64,000 nt of DNA from Arthrobacter sp. ISL-72 (GCF_018613755.1 NZ_JAGGPP010000015.1:1-64000); one strand, 5' to 3'; numbered from the stretch's first letter, positions 33,087 to 42,242 are shown. Program-made: numbers and translations. The notes: a model not told the origin generated them from the sequence alone.

Positions 33087-33633
33087 ATGCGCAAACTCCT
33101 TTCCCTTTTGATTGCCATACCGCTCCTCGTGTTCGCCGCTGGACCGGCCGGCGCCGCCGCCGCAAAGGGTTCCTTCGAATATCACGTGGGCGATGCCCTC
33201 ATCCAGGACTTCGGAGGCCCGGTCGGCAAGCAGGCCATAGCCCAAAACGGCGACATCGTCACCATCGTCGCAACAGGCACCTTTGACACCATCAAGCGAA
33301 CAGCCACGGGAGGCGGAACATTCGCCCACCACGTCGCCGCCACGGGACAGACCATCACAGGGACATTCACCACGACCGGGCTCGTCAGTTTCCAGTCCTA
33401 CGGGGATGCAACCCCGCAGGGACTGCCCGCCTCGTTCTTTGGCGGAAAGCTGATGCTCTCGATTGTTGCCACGCCAGACGCTGCCCCGAACGTGCATCTG
33501 CCTGCGACCCTGACCGTCGAATGCGCTCTGGGAAAGGTACCAGCAGGGGCAGAGGAGGGCATCCGACTCAACGTCAAGGACGTGATCAACTTCAACAAGA
33601 CAGTGCGGCGAGAACATCTACATCCTCCTGTAG
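33087..33633 (+). pseudogene. Secreted hypothetical protein with C-terminal frameshift
   Basis: ATG 33087 opens a clear Sec signal peptide (MRKLLSLLIAIPLLVFAAGP, cleavage after AGA near residue 25). The mature part is about 155 residues with beta-rich composition and Thr/Gly repeats (ATGTFDTIKRTATGGGTF). At 33605 the frame passes its natural end: one base off, GENIYILL followed by TAG at 33633 is the likely authentic C-terminus, while the written frame continues into 60 unrelated residues. So one base is gained or lost. Function unknown. Confidence 0.6.
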
Positions 33634-33712
33634 GCCTGCATAAGGAGGCGCTGGACAAACGGGCAAGACAGCCAGCGGCGCATCTGCTCCCGGCGGCAGA
33701 CCAGAGGAAGGC

Positions 33713-34104
33713 TCATCCTTCTGCCGGGGCGAGGACGCCACACGGGCCATTAACGCGGTCAAGGTGGACCCGGGCCTGGCCGATCCGGAACACCGTGCGG
33801 CGCTTCCGTACGCGACCGCACCCGCTGTAGGCCAGCGCCAGGACCGGTCGCAGCCCGTCAGGGTCGGAGGTCTCCGAATGGACGTAGAACGACGTCTTCG
33901 GGCCGAGTTCATCAGCCCTGCGGTAGTAGATCAGCACGCCGCGGTCATCACGGAGAGCCCGGAGCTTGAGCCGGCCGCCCGGGCAGGAGAGAACGTGTCG
34001 TCCTGCACAACGGCCTCTGGTCCCGCGTCTGCCAGCGCCGCGACAACCGGCAGCACGGTTTCGAGACTGTCCACACGCGCTTTGATCTCAACATTTGTCG
34101 GCAT
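33713..34104 (-). pseudogene. CYTH-domain protein, frameshifted and truncated
   Basis: ATG 34104 begins MPTNVEIKARVDSLETVLPV, the CYTH signature ExExK-like start. After DDTF (about 33988) a missing base shifts the frame; the next frame continues CPGGRLKLRALRDDRGVLIYY and RRADELGPKTSFYVHSETSD and ends GQARVHLDRV. The family's C-terminal third is absent and the frame runs to 33713. CYTH proteins act on triphosphates or as class IV adenylyl cyclases; this copy is dead as written. Confidence 0.75.
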
Positions 34105-34327
34105 GAGCCCACTCAATCACGACCGACCATCGACATGGCCTGAGCGCGCCGCGGACACCAGCCCGGACACTGTTCCGGGGGACTGCCGGTGGCGAGATTG
34201 GACCCCACCAGCCACCGTCGCCTGAGGCTGGCGCGAGATGCAGAGAAGGGCTGAATGAGGGCCGCCGCCCTGCTGGTCGATCAGCCATGGGCAGGTGCCG
34301 TGACCCGGCGCTCGACTTTTTGCCGGA

Positions 34328-34738
34328 TCAGAGCGCCACGAGGCCGGCAGTCGTCGGGTCGGAATCAGATCGGACGTAGAAGCCGGCGAGGTGGGGCTCG
34401 CAGTCGACATGGAGCCATCTCGCTCCGCGGCCCCTGGTTTCGAGTGCGGCCGCCTTGACCAGCTCGATGCCGAGGCCTATCCGGCGGGCCTCGGGGCGCG
34501 CCGTCGTATCGAGGATGACCGCGTGCACGCCGCCGTCGCCTGCGACGTTGACGAACCCGACGAGCTGGCCCCGTTCCTGCTCACCCACCCACCCACAGGA
34601 ACGCCCGAGTACCGGAGCGAACGATCTCGTCTCATAGTCGTGCCACGACGCTGCGAAAAGATCGTTCAGTTCGTCGTCGCCGAGTTGGCGACACACGGCG
34701 AGGGGGGTAGCATTCCCCGGGGTTGAATCTTGTAGCAC
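34328..34738 (-). CDS. GNAT-family acetyltransferase
   Basis: 136 residues. WVGEQERGQLVGFVNVAGDGG, HAVILDTTARPEARRIGLGIELV (acetyl-CoA loop, with ARRIGLG in place of the usual RGxGxG) and LHVDCEPHLAGFY are GNAT elements. The start is a GTG at 34738 or the GTG 14 codons later; neither has a strong ribosome-binding site. It is divergent from a monooxygenase-like gene. Substrate unknown. Confidence 0.7.
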   Translation of the reverse strand: MLQDSTPGNATPLAVCRQLGDDELNDLFAASWHDYETRSFAPVLGRSCGWVGEQERGQLVGFVNVAGDGGVHAVILDTTARPEARRIGLGIELVKAAALETRGRGARWLHVDCEPHLAGFYVRSDSDPTTAGLVAL

Positions 34739-34860
34739 CGTCTAAGGTTCAAGACCGACGCCTTCGTAATTCCCTGCACGTGACAGGGATCTGACCCGGC
34801 GCCACCTGCCGCATCCTTCCTCCCTGGTCTCCGTCCCAACGTCCCGCGGAAAGGCCGACG

Positions 34861-35190
34861 ATGGGCAATGATTGTCGGGTGATCACTGAACATGCATTGC
34901 TCTCAGTCCGGCCGGGCACGGACGCCGAGTTCGAGATCGCCTTCAACAAGGCAAAATCGATCATTTCCTCCATGCGCGGATTTCACGGCCTCACCCTCTC
35001 ACGCTGCATGGAAAACGCAGAAACCTACCTGCTCTTGGTGGAGTGGGAACGGCTGGAGGACCATACCGAGGGCTTCAGGGGATCCGAGGAGTACCAGGAA
35101 TGGCGCAGGCTGCTGCATCATTTTTACTCCCCGATTCCGACCGTTGAGCACTACGAGCATGTTTTTGTCGTACCAGCCCTGTCCCATTAG
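34861..35190 (+). CDS. Antibiotic biosynthesis monooxygenase-domain protein
   Basis: 109 residues, a single ABM ferredoxin-like fold: EHALLSVRPGTDAEFEIAFNKA, GFHGLTLSRCMENAETYLLLVEWERLEDH, RLLHHFYSPIPTVEHYEHV. Such small dimeric proteins act on quinones or haem-like substrates without cofactor. ATG 34861 has a GGAAAGG element 8 bases upstream. It overlaps the convergent hydrolase gene by four bases. Confidence 0.8.
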   Translation: MGNDCRVITEHALLSVRPGTDAEFEIAFNKAKSIISSMRGFHGLTLSRCMENAETYLLLVEWERLEDHTEGFRGSEEYQEWRRLLHHFYSPIPTVEHYEHVFVVPALSH

Positions 35191-35807
35191 CTGTGGTTGC
35201 CGCTGAGCGCGTCGATGAACGTCGCGGACGTGACCACCTCGGCGATCATCGGGAGGATCTGCGTCATCGAGAACGCCTGCCACTCGTCCGACACGCTCTC
35301 GCAGCAGTCCGAGAGGATGACTACCCGGTAGCCGCGGTCGGAGGCCTCGCGCGCCGTGCCTTCCACCGCGAAGTTCGTGATGCTGCCGGCCAATGCGACG
35401 GTCGAAACGTCCCGGACCCGCAGTAGTCGCTCGAGCTCGGTGCCTGCGAATGCGCTCACAGCCCGCTTTCGCACCACTAGTTCCTCAGGATGTGGGGCGA
35501 CCGGCTCGTAGAACTCAACCCCCCAGGTGCCCTCGGTTGAGCGCCCGGCTCCCTTGGCGGCGACCATCCACGGCGCGTGGGGATTGATATCGGGGTGGCC
35601 GCCTCGCCAGGCATTGCCGACGTGCACGATCGCGATCGGCGCCTCCCGCGCCGCCTTAAGAGCTTCCGCCGTGCGCGTAAGCGACGGTGCGAGCCGCTGG
35701 ACAGCCTCGGGCATTTGTGACATCCAGTAGCCGTCGGGATGGACGGTGTAGTTCTGAAGGTCGAGCAGCACCAGGGCGGTGCGGTCCACGTCGAGTTGGA
35801 GGGGCAC
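35187..35807 (-). CDS. Isochorismatase-family hydrolase, Ala at the nucleophile position
   Basis: 206 residues. Catalytic Asp in TALVLLDLQNYT and Lys in ELVVRKRAVSAFAGTELE are present. The segment that normally reads TxxCVExTAR is SITNFAVEGTARE here, with Ala where the cysteine nucleophile sits; DCCES follows 20 residues later. Related sequences with such a change exist, so it may not be a plain cysteine hydrolase. No close relation to the isochorismatase-PRC protein at 44567. Downstream and upstream genes are unrelated. Confidence 0.75.
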   Translation of the reverse strand: MPLQLDVDRTALVLLDLQNYTVHPDGYWMSQMPEAVQRLAPSLTRTAEALKAAREAPIAIVHVGNAWRGGHPDINPHAPWMVAAKGAGRSTEGTWGVEFYEPVAPHPEELVVRKRAVSAFAGTELERLLRVRDVSTVALAGSITNFAVEGTAREASDRGYRVVILSDCCESVSDEWQAFSMTQILPMIAEVVTSATFIDALSGNHS

Positions 35808-35843
35808 GGGTTAATACTGCCATCACCGCCTGACGCGCCGCTA

Positions 35844-36300
35844 GCGTCGCGCGACTGAATCTCGTTTACGGGTGGCGTCGGGCAGGATCTCGTCGGCCGT
35901 CTCGGTCGAGGTGAAGGGGTGGCAGCGTTCGTTCCAGTCCAGATCGCTTGGCGGGTGATGATGCCGACGAACACCTCTACGAGGTTGAGTCAGGACCGGG
36001 ACGTGGGTGTGAAGTGCAAGCTCACTTGGGGGTTCTTGGCCAGCCAGGCGTTGATGTCGTCGCGCTTGCGGGTGTGGTCGTTGTCCAGCGCCACGTGCAG
36101 CTCGCGGCGCCGGTAGGCCTTGGCGACCTTCTTGAGAAAGTCGAGGAACTCGGCCTTGCCGTGGCGCTCGTAGCACGGGTCAGTCACTTTCCCAGTGGCG
36201 ACCTTGAGCGCGGCAGACAGCGCGGTGGTCCGCTTGCCCTTGTAGTCGTGGGTCGCCTTCTCCGGCAACCCTGGGCGCAGCGGAAGGATCGGGGCGGTGG
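35844..36300 (-). mobile_element. IS630-family transposase remnant
   Basis: Three frames together give the C-terminal half of an IS630 transposase: PILPLRPGLPEKATHDYKGK, ALKVATGKVTDPCYERHG, LHVALDNDHTRKRDDINAWL, then SLHFTPTS, VFVGIITRQAI and WNERCHPF, ADEILP. At least two frameshifts and an internal deletion are needed, and the N-terminal half and inverted ends are missing. It is immobile now. Confidence 0.75.
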
Positions 36301-36570
36301 CGGAACACGATTCTCTGCGAATCGCGGCCTTAAGACCGTCGGCGTGACCTTACCCGGGATGCAGGAACTTCACCAGCCGGGGCAGGCATTGTGTGTTCGA
36401 GATCGCAGAAGCCCGGCAGCTGTCGCCCTATCGTGATGGCTACAGAACAAGCATCATTTCGGTGCATCGGGAATCCGTTCCACCAACGCAATGGGATCCG
36501 ATCTACCGGGTGATATGGACGTTGTACTCGCCGCGTCCGGGTCAATCAGAAACGGTGAAAGGTAAAGAAT

Positions 36571-36855
36571 ATGGTCAGGGCTATCTGGAACGGGAAAGTC
36601 ATTGCCGAGTCCGAGGACACGGTGATGGTTGAGGGCAACCATTATTTTCCCCGTGAGGCGGTGAATCCTCAGTACCTCAGGGACAGCGACATGTATTCCG
36701 TCTGCCCGTGGAAGGGGCAGGCCGGCTATCACACCCTTGACGTTGATGGCCAGGTCAACGTGGACGCGGCGTGGTTCTACAGTGAACCCAAAAAGCGGGC
36801 TGCGCCGATCAGTGACCGCATCGCTTTCTGGCGGGGAGTGACGATTGAAGCATGA
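36571..36855 (+). CDS. DUF427 protein 1
   Basis: 94 residues. MVRAIWNGKVIAESEDTVMV, EGNHYFPREAVN, CPWKGQAGYHTLDVDG and AWFYSEPKKRA follow the DUF427 pattern throughout. These small beta-barrel proteins have no agreed function. GAAAGG precedes ATG 36571. It lies beside merR; two further DUF427 genes occur at 42243 (tandem, broken) and 43462. Confidence 0.88.
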   Translation: MVRAIWNGKVIAESEDTVMVEGNHYFPREAVNPQYLRDSDMYSVCPWKGQAGYHTLDVDGQVNVDAAWFYSEPKKRAAPISDRIAFWRGVTIEA

Positions 36856-36877
36856 ACCGTGGGGTGCGTAGGGATGG

Positions 36878-37267
36878 TCAGAGGTAGCTGCAGACCCTGG
36901 ACTGATCACAGGTTGCCGGGTTGCCTGCTGCAACGGCCTCATACGAGGCGGCCACACCTGCCCGCAGGGCGGTCAGTTCCGCGATTTTCTGGTCGAGCTC
37001 GGCCAGTTGGCCCGCCAGGATGTCCTGCACATGTGCACAGGGAGCGTTGCCGGGCTCCCTGACGGCAAGGATGTTCCGGATCTGGCTCACGGACAGTCCC
37101 GCGGCCCGGCCCCGGGCAATAAAGTCAAGCCGGGCTACGCTGTCATCGCCGTACTGCCGATATCCATTGAGGCCCCGCTGAGCAGGTGGAAGCAGTCCTT
37201 GCTCTTCGTAGAACCGAAGGGTCTTCGGCGTCATCCCTGCAGCTTTGGCAACTTCACCGATAAGCAT
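36878..37267 (-). CDS. merR: Mercury-type MerR regulator
   Basis: 129 residues. MerR winged helix (LIGEVAKAAGMTPKTLRFYEEQGLLPPAQR) and coiled dimer helix. Cys 77 (NAPCAHV), Cys 120 and Cys 126 (ATCDQSRVCSYL) match the three-thiolate Hg(II) site. ATG 37267 was chosen by homology; the open frame extends further without support. It is divergent from merA, with a classical dyad between the two. Represses and, with Hg(II), activates the mer promoter. Confidence 0.88.
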   Translation of the reverse strand: MLIGEVAKAAGMTPKTLRFYEEQGLLPPAQRGLNGYRQYGDDSVARLDFIARGRAAGLSVSQIRNILAVREPGNAPCAHVQDILAGQLAELDQKIAELTALRAGVAASYEAVAAGNPATCDQSRVCSYL

Positions 37268-37399
37268 CACTGACCTCACTTCCAGCACCTTAGGCCGCGG
37301 GAGTTTCCGGCGGTCCCCGGTGACCTGCAGGTTCCAGTATAGGTAAAGGTTCCCCAAGGAGTCCTGACACACCAATGAATGCCGGGGGATTGCATTCCC

Positions 37400-37424
37400 T
37401 TGACCTTCCCCCACGGGGGAAGGT
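37400..37424 (+). promoter_or_regulatory. mer operator-promoter
   Basis: TTGACC (-35) at 37400 overlaps the perfect dyad ACCTTCCCCC-AC-GGGGGAAGGT (37403-37424). A dyad placed in an over-long spacer between -35 and -10 is typical of MerR-activated promoters. It precedes merA by 90 bases. Confidence 0.7.
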
Positions 37425-37513
37425 GCAGGCTGGGGAGGAAGAACGTCATGCGGGTCCATCGGGGAGCCGCCGTTCGACCCAGGGACAGGTTCCCTTCTAC
37501 TGGCGGAGGTTTC

Positions 37514-38959
37514 GTGGCTGTAACACAGGAGTTTGACTTTGATCTGGCGATCATCGGTTCAGGCGGGGGCGCCTTCGCTGCGGCCATCCGGGCAACCAAC
37601 CTGGGCAAAAGTGTCCTGATGGTCGAGCGCTCGACAGTTGGCGGGACCTGCGTGAACACCGGATGCGTGCCCTCCAAAGCGTTGCTCGCAGCAGCCGAGG
37701 CCCGCCACGTGGCCTTGGATGCCGGCGACAGGTTCCCCGGCATCACTGCAGCCGCAGGGCCCGTGGACATGCCTGGCCTGATCGGCGGGAAGCGGGCCCT
37801 GGTGGAGGGGATGCGCTCGGAGAAGTACGTTGACCTGATCGCTGATTACGGATGGGACTTCAAGCACGGGGATGCGGCGTTCGCCGGGACACCGGAGGAC
37901 CCGGTGCTGGAAATCACCTCGTCCGACGGCGTGCGGGAGTCGGTGACTGCGGCCCGCTACCTGGTGGCCACCGGCTCGGCGCCCTGGACTCCCCCGGTCC
38001 CGGGACTTCGGGAAACGGATTATCTGACCTCCACCACCGCGATGGAACTGGAAGAGGTCCCGGAATCCCTGCTGGTGGTCGGCGGCGGCTACGTGGCCCT
38101 GGAGCAGGCCCAGTTGTTTGCGCGCCTGGGATCCAAAGTGACCATGCTGGTCCGGTCCCGCCTCGCCTCGGCGGAAGAACCCGAAGTCTCGTTGGCACTG
38201 ATGAGCGTCTTCGCCGATGAAGGCATCCGCGTCATCCGCCGGGCCACCCTGGCCTCGGTCGGGAAAGATGAGGACACCGGTGGCGTGAAGGCTGTCGCGG
38301 ACATCGCCGGCGGTCAGGAGAAGTTCCGGGCCGCACGGCTGCTGATGGCCACCGGGCGGCGCGCCGTTACCGAAGGACTGAACCTGGACACGGTCGGGGT
38401 GAAAACCGGGGACCGGGGCGAGGTCCTGGTGCAGAACACGCTTGCCAGCACCAACCCCAGGATCTGGGCCGCCGGCGATGTGACCGGGCACAGGGAATTC
38501 GTTTACGTCGCATCCGCCCACGGCGCCCTCGCCGTCGAAAACGCCTTCAACAACGCCGGCCGCGAAGTCGACTACCGGCACCTGCCACGGGTGGCGTTCA
38601 CCAGCCCTGCGATGGCCGCCGTCGGCCTGACCGACCAGGAGGCAAACGGCGGGGGCATCAGCTGCGAATGCCGTGTTCTACCGCTGGAGTACGTTCCGCG
38701 CGCTCTGGTGAACAGGGATACGCGGGGCTTCATCAAGCTCGTGGCCGAGAACGGGACCGGCAGGATCCTCGGGCTCACCGCCGTCGGCAGAGAAGCCGGC
38801 GACATTGCCGCGGCAGGGGTGTACATCCTGGAGGCAGGCATGACTGTCGAGCAGGTCGCTAACCTGTGGAGCCCCTACCTGACGATGGCCGAGGGCATCA
38901 AAATCGCCGCCCAGTCCTACACCACCGATATCTCCCGGCTCTCCTGCTGCGCAACCTGA
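37514..38959 (+). CDS. merA: Mercuric reductase
   Basis: 481 residues; reduces Hg(II) to volatile Hg(0) with NADPH. FAD site LAIIGSGGGAFAAAIRA, redox loop GGTCVNTGCVPSKALL, NAD(P) site LLVVGGGYVALEQAQLFARLG and the C-terminal vicinal pair SCCAT, which distinguishes MerA from dihydrolipoamide dehydrogenases. The N-terminal HMA (NmerA) domain is absent. GTG 37514 after GGAGG is preferred; ATG 37448, also with GGAGG, would add 22 residues that look non-coding. No merT, merP or merB is present nearby. Confidence 0.93.
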   Translation: MAVTQEFDFDLAIIGSGGGAFAAAIRATNLGKSVLMVERSTVGGTCVNTGCVPSKALLAAAEARHVALDAGDRFPGITAAAGPVDMPGLIGGKRALVEGMRSEKYVDLIADYGWDFKHGDAAFAGTPEDPVLEITSSDGVRESVTAARYLVATGSAPWTPPVPGLRETDYLTSTTAMELEEVPESLLVVGGGYVALEQAQLFARLGSKVTMLVRSRLASAEEPEVSLALMSVFADEGIRVIRRATLASVGKDEDTGGVKAVADIAGGQEKFRAARLLMATGRRAVTEGLNLDTVGVKTGDRGEVLVQNTLASTNPRIWAAGDVTGHREFVYVASAHGALAVENAFNNAGREVDYRHLPRVAFTSPAMAAVGLTDQEANGGGISCECRVLPLEYVPRALVNRDTRGFIKLVAENGTGRILGLTAVGREAGDIAAAGVYILEAGMTVEQVANLWSPYLTMAEGIKIAAQSYTTDISRLSCCAT

Positions 38960-39002
38960 CCACGCCTCAGGGATGCCTACTCACTAGGAAAGGGAGGAAC
39001 TG

Positions 39003-40367
39003 ATGGAGGAACACTTTGATGTCGCCGTTCTCGGCATGGGACCGGGGGGCGAGGTGGCGGCGAGCCGGCTGCTGAAGGCCGGCAAAAAGGTCGCCGTGAT
39101 CGAACGTGAACTGATCGGCGGCGAATGCGCATACTGGGCATGCGTGCCCTCCAAAACACTCCTGCGGCCACCGGAAGCCAGGACCGCGGCAACCAGGGTG
39201 GCCGGCGTCACCGGAGCCGAACTGGACTGGGCCGCGGCCAGCGACTACCGGGACTACATGATCCGACACCTCGACGACAAAGCGCAGGTCGATGGCTATA
39301 ACGGGCAGGGCGCCACCGTGATCAAGGCCGAGGCCAGAATCACCGGGCCGGGCACGCTGCAGGCAGAAGGTACCACCATCCACGCAGATCACATCATCAT
39401 CGCCACCGGCTCCGAGGCCGTCGTCCCCGAGCTGGAAGGGGCAGAAAACGTCACCATCTGGACCAACAGGGATACGTTCACGGCCACCGCCTTGCCGCGG
39501 CGTGCGGTGGTCATCGGAGGCAGCGCGGTGGGCACCGAAACCGCCACGTTCCTGGCCCGCTTCGGCGTGGATGTCACCCTGGTGCACCGCGGTAAGAGCC
39601 TGATGGAACGCGAGGAGCCCCGCGTCGGCGAACTGACGCGGCTCTATCTCGAAGAGGCCGGCGTGAAGGTGCGGCTGGCGTCCAACGCCGTGCGTGCCAG
39701 GCGTGAGGGGAACAGCAGTTCGCTGGAGCTCGACGACGGCACATCAATGAGCACCGACGTCGTCATTTTCGCAACGGGACGCAGGCCCCGGAGCAAGGAT
39801 CTGGGCTTTGAGGCAGCAGGTGTGAAGCTTGACCCCAAGGGCGGGGTGGTGATCGACGAGCAGTGCCGGGCCGGTAACAACGTGTGGGCGATCGGGGATA
39901 TCACAGCGGTCATGCCCTTCACCCATGTGGCCAAGTACCAGGGCCGTATCGTGGCAGACGCCATCCTTGGCCGCGCAAGGCCGGCCACCTATGGCGGCAT
40001 CCCCAGGGTGGTCTTCGGGGACCCTCAGATCGCGGCCGCGGGGATCACCCAGGCCCAGGCCGATGAGCAGGGCCTGTCAACCGCTTTCGCCGAACTGGAC
40101 CTGGCCGAATCGCTCACCCGCCCCTGGACCTACGAACAGAAACCCCGCGGACACCTCGGGCTGCTGACCGACACCGACAAAGGCACTCTCATCGGGGCAT
40201 GGGCCGTATCCCCAATGGCCGGGGAATGGATCCACCAGGCCTCCCTCGCGATCCGGGCCCGGATCCCCATGGCGGTCCTGCACGACCAGGTCGCCCAGTT
40301 CCCCAGCTACAGCGAGGCCTTCCAAATGGCCCTCGATAACCTCAAATACCGAAAGGAATTGTTATGA
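39003..40367 (+). CDS. Pyridine nucleotide-disulfide oxidoreductase (dihydrolipoamide dehydrogenase-like)
   Basis: 454 residues, ATG 39003 after GGAAAGGGAGGAAC. FAD site VAVLGMGPGGEVAASRLL, unusual redox loop GGECAYWACVPSKTLL (Cys-X4-Cys with Tyr-Trp inside), NAD(P) site AVVIGGSAVGTETATFLARFG and VWAIGDITAVMPFTHVAKYQG. The C-terminus lacks a Cys pair, so it is not a MerA. Overlap with trx by ATGA suggests that it feeds electrons to that thioredoxin or another thiol in the mercury response. Confidence 0.85.
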   Translation: MEEHFDVAVLGMGPGGEVAASRLLKAGKKVAVIERELIGGECAYWACVPSKTLLRPPEARTAATRVAGVTGAELDWAAASDYRDYMIRHLDDKAQVDGYNGQGATVIKAEARITGPGTLQAEGTTIHADHIIIATGSEAVVPELEGAENVTIWTNRDTFTATALPRRAVVIGGSAVGTETATFLARFGVDVTLVHRGKSLMEREEPRVGELTRLYLEEAGVKVRLASNAVRARREGNSSSLELDDGTSMSTDVVIFATGRRPRSKDLGFEAAGVKLDPKGGVVIDEQCRAGNNVWAIGDITAVMPFTHVAKYQGRIVADAILGRARPATYGGIPRVVFGDPQIAAAGITQAQADEQGLSTAFAELDLAESLTRPWTYEQKPRGHLGLLTDTDKGTLIGAWAVSPMAGEWIHQASLAIRARIPMAVLHDQVAQFPSYSEAFQMALDNLKYRKELL

Positions 40368-40690
40368 CCAGCGCAAGGGATGTCACCGACAGCACGTTTG
40401 AACAGGAGGTCCTGCGATCAAACAAGCCGGTGATCGTCGATTTTTGGGCGGAATGGTGCGGGCCCTGCAGGATGGTCTCCCCCGTCCTGGACCAGCTCGC
40501 GGCCGAGCACGCCGGAAAAGTGGACGTAGTTAAGGTCAACATCGATGAAAACCCCCGGGTAGCGGCGGAATTTGGCATCACCTCTATCCCCGCCATCTAC
40601 CTGTTCAAAGACGGCGCCCTGAAATCCGCCGTGGTCGGTGCCCGGCCCAAGCAATACCTCGAGAAGGAATTCGCGGAATACCTGCACTGA
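40364..40690 (+). CDS. trxA: Thioredoxin
   Basis: 108 residues, canonical: VIVDFWAEWCGPCRMVSPVLDQLA with WCGPC, DENPRVAAEFGITSIPAIYLFKDG with cis-Pro. Overlaps the upstream oxidoreductase gene. Provides reducing power under metal stress, probably to the neighbours in this unit. Confidence 0.95.
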   Translation: MTSARDVTDSTFEQEVLRSNKPVIVDFWAEWCGPCRMVSPVLDQLAAEHAGKVDVVKVNIDENPRVAAEFGITSIPAIYLFKDGALKSAVVGARPKQYLEKEFAEYLH

Positions 40691-40770
40691 CTGCCTGCGT
40701 CCACACAGCAGGCACAACCGGTGCAGGAAATCCTGCACCACAATCCAACCAACACGGAAGGGAAAATCCG

Positions 40771-41487
40771 ATGGGATCCAAAGATGACAATCTGCAAACA
40801 CCGACCATGGAACGGATGAACTCACTGGCGACAGTCAAAGCCGCCGCGGAAAAACTGAAATCCGCAGGCACATCGACAGCTGCCTACGGCCAGCAACAGC
40901 GCGTGCCGCTGGAGACCGCCCAGTCCATCGTCGATCACTGGCCCGCGGCACCGAAAATGACGGCAGCCCAGCTTTTGGAGCACTACGGCCCCCCACACGA
41001 AGCCACACCGAGCAAACTCTTCTGGTACGCAACAGGCCCCTGGGCCAAGATGGAACTAACGGCGGACCACGTGCTGCACAACTTTCCCACTCCGCACGTG
41101 GATTACTTCACACAGTTCGTCAGCTACCAGGTGCCCCCTCACAGGGCCAGCGACCTGGCAGCCTTCGACGGCAGTGTCATCGTGGACCGGACTGCCGGGC
41201 AGTTGGGTTCCCGCTGCGACCATGAAGCGTTCAACACCCTTACGCTGAACCTTGCGGTGGAGATCATTGAAGGAACACGAAGCGTCGAAGATGCCAGGGA
41301 CCTTTACGCCCAGACGGCCGCCGCCTATGTGATGGGCCGGGACGCGCCCTATGCCGAGCGGCTCCTGTTCACGCCCGCTGCCGGTGGCGCCGCCGATCCT
41401 GATGAGGCCGTGATCGCCCCGGCCATGGCCGAACAGATGATCGAAAAGGTCAAAGATGCCTTCGGGGCAGGCGACACACCACAGTAG
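40771..41487 (+). CDS. Conserved hypothetical protein of the mercury unit
   Basis: 238 residues, soluble, ATG 40771 after GGAAGGGAAAA. I do not recognise a named family. The central part (YGPPHEATPSKLFWY, GPWAKMELTADHVLHNFPTP, DLAAFDGSVIVDRTAGQLGSRCDHEAFNTL, RSVEDARDLY) is regular and looks well conserved in character. It has a single Cys and several His, not the Cys pattern of MerB. Co-directional with trx, gap 80 bases. Confidence 0.7.
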   Translation: MGSKDDNLQTPTMERMNSLATVKAAAEKLKSAGTSTAAYGQQQRVPLETAQSIVDHWPAAPKMTAAQLLEHYGPPHEATPSKLFWYATGPWAKMELTADHVLHNFPTPHVDYFTQFVSYQVPPHRASDLAAFDGSVIVDRTAGQLGSRCDHEAFNTLTLNLAVEIIEGTRSVEDARDLYAQTAAAYVMGRDAPYAERLLFTPAAGGAADPDEAVIAPAMAEQMIEKVKDAFGAGDTPQ

Positions 41488-41561
41488 ACAGGGCCTGCCC
41501 ATCCGGAACCTTCGGACGGGCAGGCCATCCCCGGTAAGAACGAACGAAAGGAGAAGCGTGT

Positions 41562-42203
41562 ATGAAACCCTCAACCATTGTTTTCGACGTCAACGAGACC
41601 CTGTCGGACATGTCCCCCATGGGACAACGGTTCGTCGAGGTCGGCGCATCCGCATACTTGGCAAAGCTCTGGTTCGCGACCCTGCTGCGGGACGGCTTCG
41701 CCCTCACCGCAGCGGGAGATAACGGCACCTTCGCCGAAATCGGCGCCGAAGCTTTACGCGGCCTGTTCACCGGCATGGAGCTGAACCGGGACATCGAGCC
41801 CGCCGTCCAGCACGTCATGGCCGGCCTGTCCGGTCTTGGCCTGCACCCGGATGTCGTCCCCGGCGTTAAGGCCCTGCACGCTGCCGGATACCGGCTCGCC
41901 ACCTTGACGAACGGCTCCACTCAGGTCGCTGAGAAGCTGTTCACCGATGCGGGCATCCGCGACAACTTCGACCTGCTGCTCTCCGTGGAGGACGCCCCGG
42001 CCTGGAAACCCGACAAAGCCTCCTACGAGTACGCGGCAGCTGCCTTCGGGACCACGCCCGAGCAGATGCTCCTGGTCGCCGTTCACCCCTGGGATATCCA
42101 CGGCGCATCCCGCGCCGGCCTTGCCACCGCCTGGATCAACCGCGCCGGGGCCCATATCCAAACTATTTCCAGGCGCTGGATCAGCTGTCTCCGCCCTTCC
42201 TGA
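41562..42203 (+). CDS. Haloacid dehalogenase type II
   Basis: 213 residues. FDVNETLSDM (nucleophile Asp), LTNGSTQVAEK (Thr/Asn motif), SVEDAPAWKPDKASYEYAA (catalytic Lys) and HPWDIHGASRAGLATAWINR match L-2-haloacid dehalogenases. After AGAH (about 42148) the frame departs from the family: one base over, YPNYFQALDQLSPPFLI is the expected end (stop near 42205). The active site is complete, so the enzyme may still work. AAAGGAGAAGC precedes ATG 41562. Confidence 0.85.
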   Translation: MKPSTIVFDVNETLSDMSPMGQRFVEVGASAYLAKLWFATLLRDGFALTAAGDNGTFAEIGAEALRGLFTGMELNRDIEPAVQHVMAGLSGLGLHPDVVPGVKALHAAGYRLATLTNGSTQVAEKLFTDAGIRDNFDLLLSVEDAPAWKPDKASYEYAAAAFGTTPEQMLLVAVHPWDIHGASRAGLATAWINRAGAHIQTISRRWISCLRPS

Positions 42204-42242
42204 TCTGATCCCGGCCGTGGCCGGAGGAAGCTGAGGTCAGGT

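Noticed and set aside
40771-41487. Organomercurial lyase (merB) for the unknown gene after trx
   Set aside because: Only one Cys and no MerB Cys-Asp-Cys arrangement; position in the mer unit alone is not enough.
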